Shown here piece after piece: positions 15,776 to 23,587 of a DNA stretch of 23,907 nt (position 1 is its first letter; the number at the start of each line of letters is the position of its first letter). Under the pieces are notes generated by a model that did not search any database, was not told the origin of the DNA, and worked only from the letters and a program-made list of their open reading frames with translations. The stretch is taken from assembly GCA_007123395.1 (NCBI GenBank), contig SKLD01000064.1, positions 1 to 23,907 of the forward strand. The letters run 5' to 3'. The DNA comes from Opitutales bacterium (GTDB lineage: Bacteria > Verrucomicrobiota > Verrucomicrobiia > Opitutales > Oceanipulchritudinaceae). Made by a program: the position numbers and the translations under genes.

Positions 15776-16065
15776 ACCTTGTTTTTCACCGGCAGGTATT
15801 TGCTGAGCTTCATACTGTAATGGACTACTATGAAGGAGTTGCCGGGGAGGAGCTTGCCGATGCGTTTTACCAAGAATTCATTAATCTCGCCCGTCGGGCT
15901 GCGGATAACCCGGAGTCCTTCGGCATGCGTGAAAAAGGACTACGCCGCGCCAATCTGCCGCGCTTCCCGTATAATTTTCTGTTTCGAGTCGATGATGCTA
16001 ACGTGCGAATTCTTGTTTTGCGCCACCACGCCCGGCATCCGTCTTACGGAGCAGGCCGTGTATGA
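15772..16065 (+). CDS. RelE/ParE-family toxin
   Basis: A 97-residue toxin of the ParE/RelE superfamily (Pfam PF05016). It shows the N-terminal strand NLVFHRQVFAEL, a long helix with DYYEGVAGEELADAFYQEF, and the C-terminal sheet RFPYNFLFRVDDANVRIL followed by HHARHPSYGAGR. Members act on DNA gyrase (ParE) or ribosome-bound mRNA (RelE), and the sequence alone does not separate the two. It starts with GTG 15772, overlapping the antitoxin stop by 4 bp. The pair lies between the dehydrogenase fusion and kdgK in the same direction, so it may also be read from the uronate promoter. Confidence 0.85.
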   Translation: MNLVFHRQVFAELHTVMDYYEGVAGEELADAFYQEFINLARRAADNPESFGMREKGLRRANLPRFPYNFLFRVDDANVRILVLRHHARHPSYGAGRV

Positions 16066-16114
16066 TTTCGCTTCTGTTTAACGAGGTAAATGATATTTCA
16101 ATCCAATAAACACC

Positions 16115-17212
16115 ATGACCCTAAATATCCGATCCGCTGAATCCTGTGAATACGATTGCATCTCGCTGGGCGAGGTGATGCTGCGTCTCGACCCCGGGGA
16201 GGGGCGCGTGCGCACCGCGCGCCGCTTCACCGCGTGGGAGGGCGGGGGCGAATACAACGTCACCCGCGGCCTGCGGCGCTGCTTCGGCATGCGCACGGCT
16301 GTGGTCACCGCCTTTGCCGACAACGACGTCGGCCGCCTCATCGAGGACTTCATCCTGCAGGGCGGCGTCGACACGCGCTTCATCCAGTGGAAGCCCTACG
16401 ACGGCATCGGCCGCACGGTGCGCAACGGCCTAAACTTTACCGAGCGCGGCTTCGGTATCCGCGGTGCCGTCGGCGTGCCCGACCGCGGGCTCACCGCCGC
16501 CTCGCAGATAAAGCCGGGCGACATCGACTGGGACGACATCTTCGGCAAGCGCGGCGCGCGCTGGTTCCACACTGGCGGCATCTACGCGGCCCTCTCCGAG
16601 TCCGCCGCCGAAGTGACGATTGAGGCCGTGAAGGCCGCAAACAAGCACGGCACCATCGTGAGCTACGACCTCAACTACCGCCCCTCGCTCTGGAAGTCTA
16701 TCGGCGGGCTCGACAAGGCGCGGGAGGTCAACCGCGAAATCGCGCGTTATGTCGATGTCATGATCGGCAATGAGGAAGACTACACCGCCTGTCTCGGTTT
16801 CGAAATCGAAGGCGTGGACGAGAACCTTGAAGAACTGCCCATCGAGGGCTTCAAAAAGATGATCAACCAAGCGGTTGCGGATTTTCCGAACTTCAAGGCC
16901 ACCGGCACGACGCTGCGCTCCGTCAAGACCGCCACCGTCAACGACTGGGGCGCGATGGCGTGGATGGGCGGCAAGTTTTTCCAGAGCCGCGACTACCCGG
17001 CCCTCGAAATCCTCGACCGCGTGGGCGGGGGCGACAGCTTTGCCAGCGGCTTCATCTACGGTCTCGTGACGACCGGCGACGCTCAGAAGGCCGTCGATTA
17101 CGGCGCCGCCCACGGTGCCCTCGCCATGACCACCCCCGGCGACACCACCATGGCCAACGTCAAGGAAGTCGAGAAAGTCATGGGCGGCGGCGGCGCACGC
17201 GTCGTGCGCTGA
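16115..17212 (+). CDS. kdgK: PfkB-family sugar kinase, probable 2-keto-3-deoxygluconate kinase
   Basis: A 365-residue ribokinase/PfkB kinase. The N-terminal block CISLGEVMLRLDPGEGRVRT is KdgK-like, followed by the EGGGEYNVTRGLRRCFG substrate loop. The C-terminal PfkB signature is DRVGGGDSFASGF with catalytic base Asp307. VSYDLNYRPSLW is the conserved mid-domain strand. It should phosphorylate 2-keto-3-deoxy-D-gluconate to KDPG, the last kinase step of hexuronate degradation; the family assignment is firm and the substrate is inferred from context (uxaE, SDR, uxaC). The ATG at 16115 lies 49 bp after the toxin stop. A GGGGAR tail near the C-terminus precedes the stop, and a REP array follows directly. 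Confidence 0.85.
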   Translation: MTLNIRSAESCEYDCISLGEVMLRLDPGEGRVRTARRFTAWEGGGEYNVTRGLRRCFGMRTAVVTAFADNDVGRLIEDFILQGGVDTRFIQWKPYDGIGRTVRNGLNFTERGFGIRGAVGVPDRGLTAASQIKPGDIDWDDIFGKRGARWFHTGGIYAALSESAAEVTIEAVKAANKHGTIVSYDLNYRPSLWKSIGGLDKAREVNREIARYVDVMIGNEEDYTACLGFEIEGVDENLEELPIEGFKKMINQAVADFPNFKATGTTLRSVKTATVNDWGAMAWMGGKFFQSRDYPALEILDRVGGGDSFASGFIYGLVTTGDAQKAVDYGAAHGALAMTTPGDTTMANVKEVEKVMGGGGARVVR

Positions 17213-17244
17213 GAAAGCGTGCGAGGGTCGTGTTGCGAAGGAGA

Positions 17245-17430
17245 GGGGACATTCCTGTCCCCGTTCGGCGGACCGGGTGTGGGGCAGTGGCTCCGCAACC
17301 GCGGACAGAAATGTCCGCTCTCCCGTGCGCAACCGCGGACAGGAATGTCCGCTCTCCCGTGCGCAACCGCGGACAGGAATGTCCGCTCTCCTGTGCGCAA
17401 CCGCGGACAGGAATGTCCGCTCTCCCGTGC
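17245..17430. repeat. Four-copy 34-bp tandem REP array plus one single hairpin (family 1 core)
   Basis: Four uninterrupted 34-bp units start at 17295, 17329, 17363 and 17397. Each contains the hairpin GCGGAC-aggaat-GTCCGC, with only one or two changes between units. Upstream, GGGGACATTCCTGTCCCC (17245-17262) is a single copy in the opposite orientation. The shared core GGACATTCCTGTCC is the same as in the REP units around the transposase at 2506-3174. The array fills most of the gap between kdgK and the SDR gene and may attenuate or stabilise the transcript. Confidence 0.85.
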
Positions 17431-17486
17431 GGAGAAGCTGCTTTGTTTAATTTCACATCAATAAAACTATCCCCTTGAATACGATT

Positions 17487-18266
17487 ATGAGTTATCTTGA
17501 AGAACTGTATGGCCTGAAAGGCAAAGTGGCTGTCGTCATCGGCGGCACGGGCGAACTCTGCGGCGCTATGGCCGAGGGTCTGGCGGGCGCGGGCGCGGAA
17601 GTCGTCCTCGTCGGCCGCAACGAGGAAAAGGCGAAAGCCCGTCTCGAAAAGATCGCCGCCGCCGGCGGCAAGGCATGGTTTCAGCCCGCCGATGTGAGCG
17701 CGCGGGCGGGCATCGAGGTCCTGCGCGACGCCGTTCTCAAGCGCGCGGGCCGTGTCGACATTGTCGTCAACGGTGCGGGCATCAACTCGCCGACGCCCTT
17801 CTTCGAGATCACTGACGAGGAGGCCGACCGCATCCTTGCCGTGAACTACAAGGCGGTCTTCCAAGCTTGCCAAGTCTTCGGGAAATACCTGATCGAGCGC
17901 GGCGAGGGCGGCAACATCATCAATCTCGGTTCAATCAGCGGGCTCAAGCCGCTTTCGCGCGTTTTCACCTATTCGGCTTCGAAGGCGGCGGTCCACAACC
18001 TCTCGGCCAATCTCGCCCGCGAGTGGGCGGCGCAGGGGGTGCGCGTCAATACGCTGGTGCCGGGCTTCTTCCCCGCCGAGCAAAACCGCAAGGTCCTCAC
18101 GGAGGAGCGGGTCGGGCAGATCATGGGGCACACCCCCATGAAGCGCTTCGGTAAAGCCGAGGAACTCGTCGGCGCGACCCTCCTCCTCGCGAGCGACAAA
18201 GCAGGCGGTTTCATCACCGGGCACGAGATGATCGTCGACGGCGGGTTCGCGTGCATGTTCATTTGA
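17487..18266 (+). CDS. SDR-family oxidoreductase, probable D-mannonate oxidoreductase (fructuronate reductase)
   Basis: A 259-residue classical short-chain dehydrogenase. It has the TGxxxG-type cofactor loop GGTGELCG (19-26), NNAG-equivalent VNGAG (94-98), catalytic Ser149, Tyr162 and Lys166 (NLGSISG, YSASK), and the C-terminal ITGHEMIVDGGFACMFI. The segment HTPMKRFGKAEELVGATLLL and the end resemble Bacillus YjmF (UxuB), the SDR that interconverts fructuronate and mannonate, which fits between kdgK and uxaC. KduD-like reduction of another keto-uronate is an alternative. I chose ATG 17487, although TTG 17475 is in frame. The gene follows the REP array by about 56 bp. Confidence 0.85.
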   Translation: MSYLEELYGLKGKVAVVIGGTGELCGAMAEGLAGAGAEVVLVGRNEEKAKARLEKIAAAGGKAWFQPADVSARAGIEVLRDAVLKRAGRVDIVVNGAGINSPTPFFEITDEEADRILAVNYKAVFQACQVFGKYLIERGEGGNIINLGSISGLKPLSRVFTYSASKAAVHNLSANLAREWAAQGVRVNTLVPGFFPAEQNRKVLTEERVGQIMGHTPMKRFGKAEELVGATLLLASDKAGGFITGHEMIVDGGFACMFI

Positions 18267-18339
18267 CCTCGGCGTCGGGGTATCGGAGGATGAATCTTGA
18301 ACCATTCGCCTTGCACTCTTCCATCAACCACAATCCAGC

Positions 18340-19758
18340 ATGACATTCATCACCGACAACTTCCTCCTGCGCTCGGAGACAGCGCGCGAACTCTACCACA
18401 AGCACGCCGCGGATCTCCCGATCATCGATTACCACTGCCACCTGCCGCCGGGGGACGTTGCCGCCAACCGGCGCTTCAATGACCTCTTCGAGATTTGGCT
18501 GGAGGGCGATCACTACAAGTGGCGGGCCATGCGGGCCAACGGCGAAGACGAGCGCGTATGCACGGGCGACGCCCCGCCCAAGGAAAAATTCCTCGCTTTC
18601 GCGCGCACCATTCCGCAGACCCTGCGCAACCCCCTCTACCACTGGTGCCACCTCGAGCTGAAGCGCTACTTCGGCATCGACACCCTGCTCAGCCCCGACA
18701 CCGCTGAAGCCATCTGGGAAGAAGCCAACGCCAAGCTCGCCGGGCCCGGTATGGACGCCCGCGGCATCCTCGAAAAATTCAAGGTCTCCGTCGTCTGCAC
18801 GACCGACGATCCCATCGATTCGCTGGAGGACCACAAGAAGATCGCCGCCGACGGCATCGGCACACGCATCTACCCAACCTTCCGGCCCGACAAGGCCCTC
18901 AACGTCGACCACGCCAAGTCGTGGAACGCGTGGACGGACAAGCTCGAGGCGGCCAGCGGTGTTTCCTGCGTGGAATTCAAGGGGTTCCTCGACGCGCTGC
19001 GCCAGCGCCACGATTTCTTCCACTCCGTCGGCGGGCGGCTCTCCGACCACGGCCTCGAACGCTGCTACGCGGACTTTCCCGACGAGGAGACAGCCACACG
19101 CATCTTCGATAAAGCGCGTGCCGGGCGCGACGCCAATATGCATGAGAAGGAGCAGTTTGCTTCCTATCTTATGGAGTTCTTTGGCACGCTCGACGCGGAG
19201 AAGAATTGGACGAAGCAGCTCCACCTCGGGGCCATGCGCAACAACAACGAGGCGCTCTTCCGCAAGCTCGGGCCGGACATCGGGTGCGACTCCATCGGGG
19301 ATTACCCGCAGGGCGTGCCCCTCGCACGCTACCTCGGCCGCCTCTCCGGTATCGGCAAGTTGCCCAAGACGATCCTCTACAACCTCAACCCGTCGGACAA
19401 TTACCTCATGGCCACCATGATCGGCAATTATCAGGGCGACGGTGTGCCGGGCAAGATGCAGTTCGGCAGCGGCTGGTGGTTCCTCGACCAGAAGGAGGGT
19501 ATGACATGGCAGATCAACGCGCTCTCCAATCTCGGTTTGCTGGGGCGCTTCGTCGGCATGCTCACGGACTCGCGCAGCTTCATGAGCTACACCCGCCACG
19601 AGTATTTCCGCCGCCTCCTCTGCGACCTCATCGGCGAGGACGTGGAAAACGGTGAACTGCCGCGCGACATGAAGCTCCTCGGCGAACTCGTCGAAAACGT
19701 CTGCTACCGCAATGCCGCCCAATACTTCGGCTTCGAACTCGGCAAATACACGGCCTGA
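18340..19758 (+). CDS. uxaC: Glucuronate/galacturonate isomerase
   Basis: A 472-residue uronate isomerase of the amidohydrolase superfamily, converting D-glucuronate to D-fructuronate and D-galacturonate to D-tagaturonate. The family signature is near the N-terminus: MTFITDNFLLRSETARELYH, then IIDYHCHLPP with metal-ligand His32 and His34. Later blocks VVCTTDDPIDSLEDH, EFKGFLDALRQRHDFFHSVG, GWWFLDQKEGM and MLTDSRSFMSYTRHEYFRR are all UxaC-typical, and the length matches the family. The cytosolic product feeds UxaE and the SDR encoded nearby. The gene begins 73 bp after the SDR stop in the same direction, so cotranscription is likely. Confidence 0.95.
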   Translation: MTFITDNFLLRSETARELYHKHAADLPIIDYHCHLPPGDVAANRRFNDLFEIWLEGDHYKWRAMRANGEDERVCTGDAPPKEKFLAFARTIPQTLRNPLYHWCHLELKRYFGIDTLLSPDTAEAIWEEANAKLAGPGMDARGILEKFKVSVVCTTDDPIDSLEDHKKIAADGIGTRIYPTFRPDKALNVDHAKSWNAWTDKLEAASGVSCVEFKGFLDALRQRHDFFHSVGGRLSDHGLERCYADFPDEETATRIFDKARAGRDANMHEKEQFASYLMEFFGTLDAEKNWTKQLHLGAMRNNNEALFRKLGPDIGCDSIGDYPQGVPLARYLGRLSGIGKLPKTILYNLNPSDNYLMATMIGNYQGDGVPGKMQFGSGWWFLDQKEGMTWQINALSNLGLLGRFVGMLTDSRSFMSYTRHEYFRRLLCDLIGEDVENGELPRDMKLLGELVENVCYRNAAQYFGFELGKYTA

Positions 19759-19796
19759 TGGATTGTTTCACGACAACCCGGAGCAAGAATCACCCG

Positions 19797-19930
19797 GTAG
19801 CCGAAGCCGTCAGGCTTTGGACGGGGTCTGCGAATCGTTCCGGGTCTGCCAATCCCGTTCAAACGCTCACGCGTTCGGCTACGTGCGGCCCGGACCCTGC
19901 GAAATTCCGTAGCCGAAGCCGTCAGGCTTT
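19797..19930. repeat. REP-like direct and inverted repeat (family 3)
   Basis: A 22-bp sequence beginning GTAGCCGAAGCCGTCAGG is repeated exactly at 19797-19818 and 19909-19930. Between them, near 19863-19883, is a diverged inverse copy (CGCTCACGCGTTCGGCTAC), so 19797 to about 19883 can fold into a long imperfect hairpin. It fills most of the 221-bp gap between uxaC and the next gene. It differs in sequence from the repeats linked to both transposases in this window. Confidence 0.7.
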
Positions 19931-19979
19931 GAACCGCGCCTACTTTACCTCTGAATTGATTGCAACATTCCCCTGAATT

Positions 19980-21128
19980 ATGAGTACAGTAAAAATCGGC
20001 ATCATCGGTGTGGGCAACATGGGTTCGGCCCATGCCCGCAATATTCTCGACGGCAAGATTCCGGGCATGGAACTCACCGCCGTCTGCGACTACAATGCGG
20101 AACGCGTGAAACCGTTCACGAAGACCAAGGCCTTTGACAAGGCGGAGGACCTGATCGCAAGCGACGCGGTGGACGCCGTCCTTGTCGCGACGCCCCACTA
20201 CGACCACACGACGCTGGGTATAGCCATTCTCGAAGCGGGCAAGCACTTGCTTGTGGAGAAGCCCATCTCCGTACACAAGGCGGACTGCGAACGCCTAATT
20301 GCCGCGCACAAGGATCCGAATGTCGTCTTCGCCGCGATGTTCAACCAGCGCACCGACCCGCACTACATAAAGCTGCGTTCGCTCATTCAAGACGGCGAAC
20401 TGGGTGAGATCCGCCGAGTCGTGTGGACGATCACCGATTGGTTCCGCACTTTCAGCTACTACGCCTCGGGTGGTTGGCGCGCCACATGGAAAGGCGAGGG
20501 CGGCGGCGTCCTTCTCAATCAATGCCCGCACCAACTCGACCTCTGGCAGTGGCTCTTCGGCATGCCCAAGAGCCTTCGCGCCTTCTGCGGCATCGGGCGT
20601 TACCACGACATCGAGGTCGAGGACGACGTCACCTGCTACATGGAGTATGAGAACGGGTGCAAGGGCGTCTTCATCACCACGACGGGCGAAGCCCCGGGCA
20701 CCAACCGGCTGGAGATCACGGGTGAGCGCGGCAAGATTGTTGTCGAGCCCGCCGCGCACGATGGCATCCGCTTCACCCGCAACGAAGTGGCCATGACGGA
20801 GTGGAGCAAGACCACCGAAGGCGGCTTCACGAAGCCGTCGACGTGGAATGTGGGGATTCCCGTCAAGGGCGGCAACGGACCGCAGCACGTCGGCATTCTG
20901 AAAAACTTCGCCAACGCCATCCTTAAAGGCGAGGAACTCATCGCCCCCGCTGCAGAGGGCATCCGCTCCGTCGAGCTGGCCAACGCCATGCTTCACAGCG
21001 GCTTCACCGACGCCACCGTGGAGCTGCCGCTCGACGGCGCGGCCTACGAGAAAAAACTCAAGGAACTCATCGCCAACTCCAAGTTCGAGAAAAAGGTCGA
21101 AGAGAAACTTTCGGCCGATTTTCAGTAA
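19980..21128 (+). CDS. Gfo/Idh/MocA-family oxidoreductase (first of pair)
   Basis: A 382-residue NAD(P)-dependent sugar or cyclitol oxidoreductase. The N-terminal Rossmann motif is IGIIGVGNMG (Gly10, Gly12, Gly15), the canonical EKP sits at 93-95 (LLVEKPISVHK), and the active-site block GGGVLLNQCPHQLDLW contains His184 and Asp187. Residues about 125-340 form the C-terminal alpha/beta substrate domain. The family acts on inositols, glucose, uronates, dehydro-sugars and others; sequence alone does not give the substrate. The start ATG lies 221 bp after uxaC, after the family-3 repeats, and 43 bp separate it from a second family member, so the two probably work together. Confidence 0.9.
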   Translation: MSTVKIGIIGVGNMGSAHARNILDGKIPGMELTAVCDYNAERVKPFTKTKAFDKAEDLIASDAVDAVLVATPHYDHTTLGIAILEAGKHLLVEKPISVHKADCERLIAAHKDPNVVFAAMFNQRTDPHYIKLRSLIQDGELGEIRRVVWTITDWFRTFSYYASGGWRATWKGEGGGVLLNQCPHQLDLWQWLFGMPKSLRAFCGIGRYHDIEVEDDVTCYMEYENGCKGVFITTTGEAPGTNRLEITGERGKIVVEPAAHDGIRFTRNEVAMTEWSKTTEGGFTKPSTWNVGIPVKGGNGPQHVGILKNFANAILKGEELIAPAAEGIRSVELANAMLHSGFTDATVELPLDGAAYEKKLKELIANSKFEKKVEEKLSADFQ

Positions 21129-21171
21129 TTGATTCGCAGGCAAAAACCCGAACATCCACAACCCGCACGCC

Positions 21172-22260
21172 ATGTCAGAAAACCTTCGAGACGGAATGAA
21201 CTACGCGCCGACGGCGGCGAAACCGAAGCCCGTCGTCAAGTCCGGCGAATTCAAGTTCGCCGCCGCCTTCTTCGACCACGGCCACATCTACGGCCAGACC
21301 AACGGACTCACCGAGGCCGGCGGGGAATGCAAATGGGCATGGGACCCCGATCCCAAGCGACTCAAGGAATTCTGCGAGAAGTATCCGGGCGTCAAGGCGG
21401 CCCGCTCTTACGACGAGATTCTCGACGACAAAGAGATCCGGCTCGTCACCGCCGCCGCCGTGCCCTGCGACCGCGCGGAGATCGGGTTCCGCTGCCTGCG
21501 GGCGGGCAAGGACTACTTCACCGACAAGTCGCCCTTCACTACGCTCGGCCAGCTCGACGAGGCACGCAAAGTGGTGGAGGCGACCCAGGGCAAATACATG
21601 TGCGACTTTTCCGAGCGGCTCCACACCGAGTCCGGATGGCACGCCGGCGAACTCATCAAGGACGGGGCCATCGGGCGCGTTTTACAGGTCCTCATCATGG
21701 CCCCGCACAACCTCAACAAACCGTCCCGCCCCGACTGGTTCTTCGAGAAAGAGAAATACGGCGGCATCCTCACGGACATCGGCTCGCACCAGTTTGAGCA
21801 GTTCCTCGCCTTCACGGGATCGACCGGCGGCAAGGTGAACTTCGCCCGCGTCGAGAACTTCTCCAACGACGACACCCCCGGTCTCGAAGACTTCGGCGAG
21901 GCCTCGCTCACGACCGACACCGGTGCATCCTGCTACTGCCGGATCGACTGGTTCAACCCGCGCGGCCTACGCACATGGGGCGACGGGCGCACCTTTATTC
22001 TCGGGACCGACGGCTACATCGAGATCCGCAAATACATTGAGATCACCTCGGATCCGAAGGAAGAACAAGTCATCTACCTCGTCGACCACGAGGGCGAGAA
22101 GCGCATCCCCTGCCAAGGAAAAGTCGGCTATCCTTTCTACGGGCAGCTCATCCTCGACATCCTCAACCGCACCGAAGAGGCCATGACGCAGGCGCACTGC
22201 TTCAAGGCCGCCGAACTCTCCATGAAGGCACAGGCCGTCGCCGACGGACTGCGTGCGTAA
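21172..22260 (+). CDS. Gfo/Idh/MocA-like protein with atypical cofactor motif (second of pair)
   Basis: A 362-residue protein with the Gfo/Idh/MocA fold layout but altered hallmarks. The first strand and loop read FKFAAAFFDHGHIYGQTNGL (28-47), without the usual GxGxxG. The EKP segment is DKSPF (118-122). The active-site segment is ILTDIGSHQFEQF with His206, which is conserved. A 25-residue Pro/Lys-rich leader precedes the domain. Such variants are known in Planctomycetota/Verrucomicrobiota genomes (recalled, not checked). Reduced or altered cofactor use is possible. It follows its paralogue-like neighbour by 43 bp and is probably cotranscribed with it; the substrate is unknown. Confidence 0.85.
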   Translation: MSENLRDGMNYAPTAAKPKPVVKSGEFKFAAAFFDHGHIYGQTNGLTEAGGECKWAWDPDPKRLKEFCEKYPGVKAARSYDEILDDKEIRLVTAAAVPCDRAEIGFRCLRAGKDYFTDKSPFTTLGQLDEARKVVEATQGKYMCDFSERLHTESGWHAGELIKDGAIGRVLQVLIMAPHNLNKPSRPDWFFEKEKYGGILTDIGSHQFEQFLAFTGSTGGKVNFARVENFSNDDTPGLEDFGEASLTTDTGASCYCRIDWFNPRGLRTWGDGRTFILGTDGYIEIRKYIEITSDPKEEQVIYLVDHEGEKRIPCQGKVGYPFYGQLILDILNRTEEAMTQAHCFKAAELSMKAQAVADGLRA

Positions 22261-22289
22261 CTCGTTTTTCATTACCGCGAAAGCGACCT

Positions 22290-22712
22290 ATGCGCTTTTC
22301 TACCGACGCCCCGGACAAGAGCGGCAAACCCGTGAATAACCGGGGCGTCCTGCGCGTCATCCGCGCCGCCGGACATTCGCTTGAGGGCATAGGCTCCGCC
22401 CTCAAGCACGAGGCCGCTTTCCGGCAGGAGTTTCTTCTCGCCCTCCTCATGGTGCCCGTCGCCCTCCTCCTTCCCGTCGGGCTCATGGGCAAGGCCCTGC
22501 TTATCGGCAGCGTCTTCCTCGTCCTAATCGTCGAGTTGCTCAACAGCGCCGTCGAGTGGGTCGTCGACTACGTCTCCACCGAGCGCCACCCCTTCGCCAA
22601 GCGCGCCAAAGACATGGGCAGCGCCGCCGTTCTCCTGAGCCTTATCCACTGCGGCATCGTCTGGGCCCTCGTCCTCGCCCACAACTGGGACCGCGTCGCG
22701 GCGATGTGGTAG
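22290..22712 (+). CDS. dgkA: Diacylglycerol (or undecaprenol) kinase
   Basis: A 140-residue small integral-membrane lipid kinase of the DgkA family. The catalytic signature VELLNSAVEWVVDY contains Glu82, Asn85 and Glu89, and is followed by RAKDMGSAAVLLSL. Hydrophobic segments lie at about 48-66, 68-88 and 111-131, giving the usual three helices. The N-terminal 25 residues are longer than in the 121-residue E. coli enzyme. It phosphorylates diacylglycerol or, as in many Gram-positives, undecaprenol, recycling membrane lipids. It begins 29 bp after the second Gfo/Idh gene, and REP sequence starts 3 bp after its stop. Confidence 0.92.
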   Translation: MRFSTDAPDKSGKPVNNRGVLRVIRAAGHSLEGIGSALKHEAAFRQEFLLALLMVPVALLLPVGLMGKALLIGSVFLVLIVELLNSAVEWVVDYVSTERHPFAKRAKDMGSAAVLLSLIHCGIVWALVLAHNWDRVAAMW

Positions 22713-22715
22713 GGA

Positions 22716-22862
22716 CCGACTGTGCGGTGCGCGTCCGTATCGACCCGCGCGCCCGCCCGCCCGACTACGGCGCAATGCGCGTCCGCATCGCGCGTCGCGC
22801 CCGCCCGGCCCGAAGCGCGCACGCCGGAGCATTCGTGCCGGGGGCCAAGGCCGCCCGGCTAC
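22716..22862. repeat. REP block between dgkA and transposase 2 (family 2)
   Basis: A GC-rich block with the segments CCGACTGTGCGGTGCGCGTC, GCATCGCGCGTCGCG and a terminal GGCCAAGGCCGCCCGGCTAC (22843-22862). All recur in the larger block at 23588-23907. The terminal segment contains the TAG stop of the minus-strand transposase 2 (22859-22861), so repeat and gene are physically joined. Confidence 0.75.
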
Positions 22863-23467
22863 TTCAAATACGGGTAATCCTTCGATTTCTTACACAGGCC
22901 AGCCTTTACTGGATTGCGTGCAAGGTAGTTTTGCCATCTTTCGAATTCCACCGGATTCCGAATCCATCGGTCATACTGCGATGATTGCCAAAATGGACCT
23001 TCCCGACGGATAGCTTGATTCATGGCGCGTGCACTCAGACTTTTGAACCGTCGCCATGCTGAACGGAATGCGTCGATACGGCTGCAAGTAAACGGCAGGG
23101 TGATCAGGTGCAGGTGGTTGGGCATTATAACCCAATGGTCGAACGACAGACCCTCGTCAGCGTAGGTCTTCAGAAACTGGATCATGGCGTGCGCGGCTAT
23201 TGGTGCAGTAAAGGGACAGAATCCGTCGGCTCGGTCCAAGGCATTTTCGAGAACAGCAAATTGTCTGCGATGCCATGCTTGCGCTTCTTCGGATGCTGGC
23301 TTGATCGAGCGGAGTGTCGCGCCGATTTCCCGGAGCCGCTCTTGCACGGCCTTCGGTAGTGCCCCGCGGCAGCGCAAAGTCACCGCGTAGCGACCGTGGT
23401 CCACCACCCAATGCGGATGTGTGTCATAGAAGGTGCCGATGAGCTTGCCATTCCAACAGTCATTCAT
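22859..23467 (-). CDS. REP-associated tyrosine transposase-like protein with catalytic Tyr position replaced
   Basis: A 202-residue RAYT/Y1-family protein. The HUH motif is in VIMPNHLHLITLP (His118, His120). The C-terminal family block is GPFWQSSQYDRWIR followed by YLARNPVKAGLCKKSKDYPY. In transposase 1 of this window the nucleophile lies in WKGYTAREIN; the aligned segment here is FKSLSARAMN, with Leu144 in place of Tyr. Some RAYT subgroups have Phe or other residues there, so this can be a group feature or inactivation. The gene is more AT-rich than its neighbours. Family-2 REP blocks flank it, one of them overlapping its stop codon. ATG 23467 is the only good start; the N-terminus (MNDCWNGKLIGTFYD) reads plausibly. 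Confidence 0.8.
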   Translation of the reverse strand: MNDCWNGKLIGTFYDTHPHWVVDHGRYAVTLRCRGALPKAVQERLREIGATLRSIKPASEEAQAWHRRQFAVLENALDRADGFCPFTAPIAAHAMIQFLKTYADEGLSFDHWVIMPNHLHLITLPFTCSRIDAFRSAWRRFKSLSARAMNQAIRREGPFWQSSQYDRWIRNPVEFERWQNYLARNPVKAGLCKKSKDYPYLK

Positions 23468-23587
23468 CGATTGCAGATCCAGTGATTGAGGTGCCGTTGA
23501 GAGGAGCCAAACGTAGCTTTTATCTGAGCAAGGCTTGGTAGTAACTGTATTGATGTTGGAAATGTCAATGTATCCGTAGTCTGTCTT

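Noticed and set aside
17295..17430. Possible short CRISPR array (regular 34-bp repeats)
   Set aside because: The units are directly tandem with no variable spacers, each contains the dispersed REP hairpin, and no cas genes are nearby.
16430..19722. Long minus-strand frames of 300 and 487 codons opposite kdgK and uxaC
   Set aside because: The opposite-strand products match known enzymes over full length; these antisense frames are composition artefacts rich in Val, Ala, Glu and His.
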